DNA of 64,000 nucleotides. Origin: Nitrosomonas sp. (GTDB taxonomy: Bacteria > Pseudomonadota > Gammaproteobacteria > Burkholderiales > Nitrosomonadaceae). A model generated the notes under the pieces. It ran no database searches, had not been told where the DNA came from, and saw nothing but the letters and a program-made list of their open reading frames with translations. Position 1 is the first letter of the stretch; the number at the start of each line of letters is the position of its first letter. The translations under genes were made by a program, and so were the position numbers. Positions 63,605-64,000 of this stretch are shown one piece after another. The DNA is taken from NCBI GenBank assembly GCA_021582655.1, contig CP091135.1, positions 2,258,742 to 2,322,741 of the forward strand, in the 5' to 3' direction.

Positions 63605-63763
63605 TTACCCACGCGCTATCGGATACCCACTGCACGTTTGTATCGAAGTAACGGGGCAGCCGGATTCTTTGGATAGCTGCTTAGAACATTTGCCCAATCC
63701 GACCCATTCCACCATCTGTCGGTGAAATTCCGCAGGGCATGCAGGCTCATAGTTTTGCGCCAT
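63605..63763 (-). pseudogene. Remnant of an IS3-type transposase orfA
   Basis: An open frame of 52 codons with AGGAG before its ATG reads MAQNYEPACPAEFHRQMVEW, then GKCSKQLSKESGCPVTSIQT. This matches the N-terminal helix-turn-helix of IS3-family OrfA proteins (typically YPAEFRRQMVELVRxG...LSREFG). After SIQT the sequence loses similarity and stops early, so it is truncated or frame-shifted. No orfB is present. The rest of the stretch from 63505 to 64000 shows no other gene. A 108-codon frame on the same strand is a frame-shadow. Confidence 0.6.
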
Positions 63764-64000
63764 CTTTCATCTCCTTTAACCGAAGCATAATGTGTTATCG
63801 AAAGGGAGAAAACTCCAGCTCCAATGATGCTGAAATAACCCGCATCAGCACCAGAATTATCGGGCTTACTAGCTTCTGCGGTAAAACGGGATTGCACTGG
63901 CAACGTCGGTCGTATTGTCGGTGTCGCTACCATCGAAACCACATAAGCTAATCGTCATTGTAAATTATTCATTGGCTGTGTAATCGCTATTAGCCAGCGA

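Noticed and set aside
63616..63942. A 108-codon minus-strand frame near the right edge
   Set aside because: It overlaps the IS3 orfA remnant in another frame, and the latter has the ribosome site and the homology.
1..64000. CRISPR arrays, rRNA and ordinary tRNA genes
   Set aside because: No regularly spaced repeats, rRNA segments or complete cloverleaf genes were seen apart from ssrA.

Overview
The window looks like chromosome of a betaproteobacterium of the Nitrosomonas type. The basis is the long minus-strand block fimV-truA-trpF-trpB-trpA-accD-folC-SPOR-cvpA-purF-metZ, a gene order characteristic of beta-proteobacteria, together with the mid-range base composition, the style of the proteins and a dispersed repeat family. 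The genus is an inference from gene content, not a database match.

Layout. 1-2.4 kb: end of a DevC-like ABC permease, its ATPase, and an EAL/HDOD signalling protein. 3.1-10.4 kb: a compact integrated element in the 3' end of the tmRNA gene ssrA. It is bounded by imperfect copies of the ssrA end and carries an AAA ATPase/TOPRIM-like protein (DUF4435), a ParDE toxin-antitoxin pair, a tyrosine integrase, an excisionase, two unknown small proteins and a P2 gpA-like HUH replication protein. Several candidate cis sites lie in it: an 11-bp operator dyad around a strong promoter, iterated GAGACC boxes and a hairpin inside rep. ssrA itself is intact at 10367-10727.

10.9-22.8 kb: an unknown protein, then a plus-strand cluster of a YqcI/YcgG (GntA-like) heme N-hydroxylase candidate, a translationally coupled DUF1989 protein, a PaaK-like adenylate-forming enzyme, two GT2 glycosyltransferases and a sugar-epimerase-like protein. 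A complete type I secretion system (ABC, HlyD, TolC) and a DUF455 ferritin-like protein follow. The first six genes look like an uncharacterised biosynthetic operon and are the most interesting part of the window.

22.9-36 kb: a lipoprotein of unknown role, an SPFH protein, motA-motB, a membrane-anchored methyltransferase, cysS, two cyclophilins, an HME-RND pump without its partner genes, and a TauE/SafE permease. 36.3-48.9 kb: the conserved metabolic block (methionine, purine, folate, fatty acid, tryptophan, tRNA pseudouridine, FimV). 49-57 kb: nhaC-msrB, a TrmA/RumA-type RNA methyltransferase, ald, an SDR, an ankyrin protein, tatD, queD and a radical SAM protein. 57-64 kb: AlgE-like and OprP-like porins, small membrane proteins, a hotdog thioesterase, a GH46 chitosanase-like protein with a peptidoglycan-binding domain, and a broken IS3 orfA.

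A roughly 150-bp MITE-like repeat with terminal inverted repeats occurs in at least five full or partial copies in the gaps. One copy lies where the conserved asd/leu end of the fimV block would be expected.
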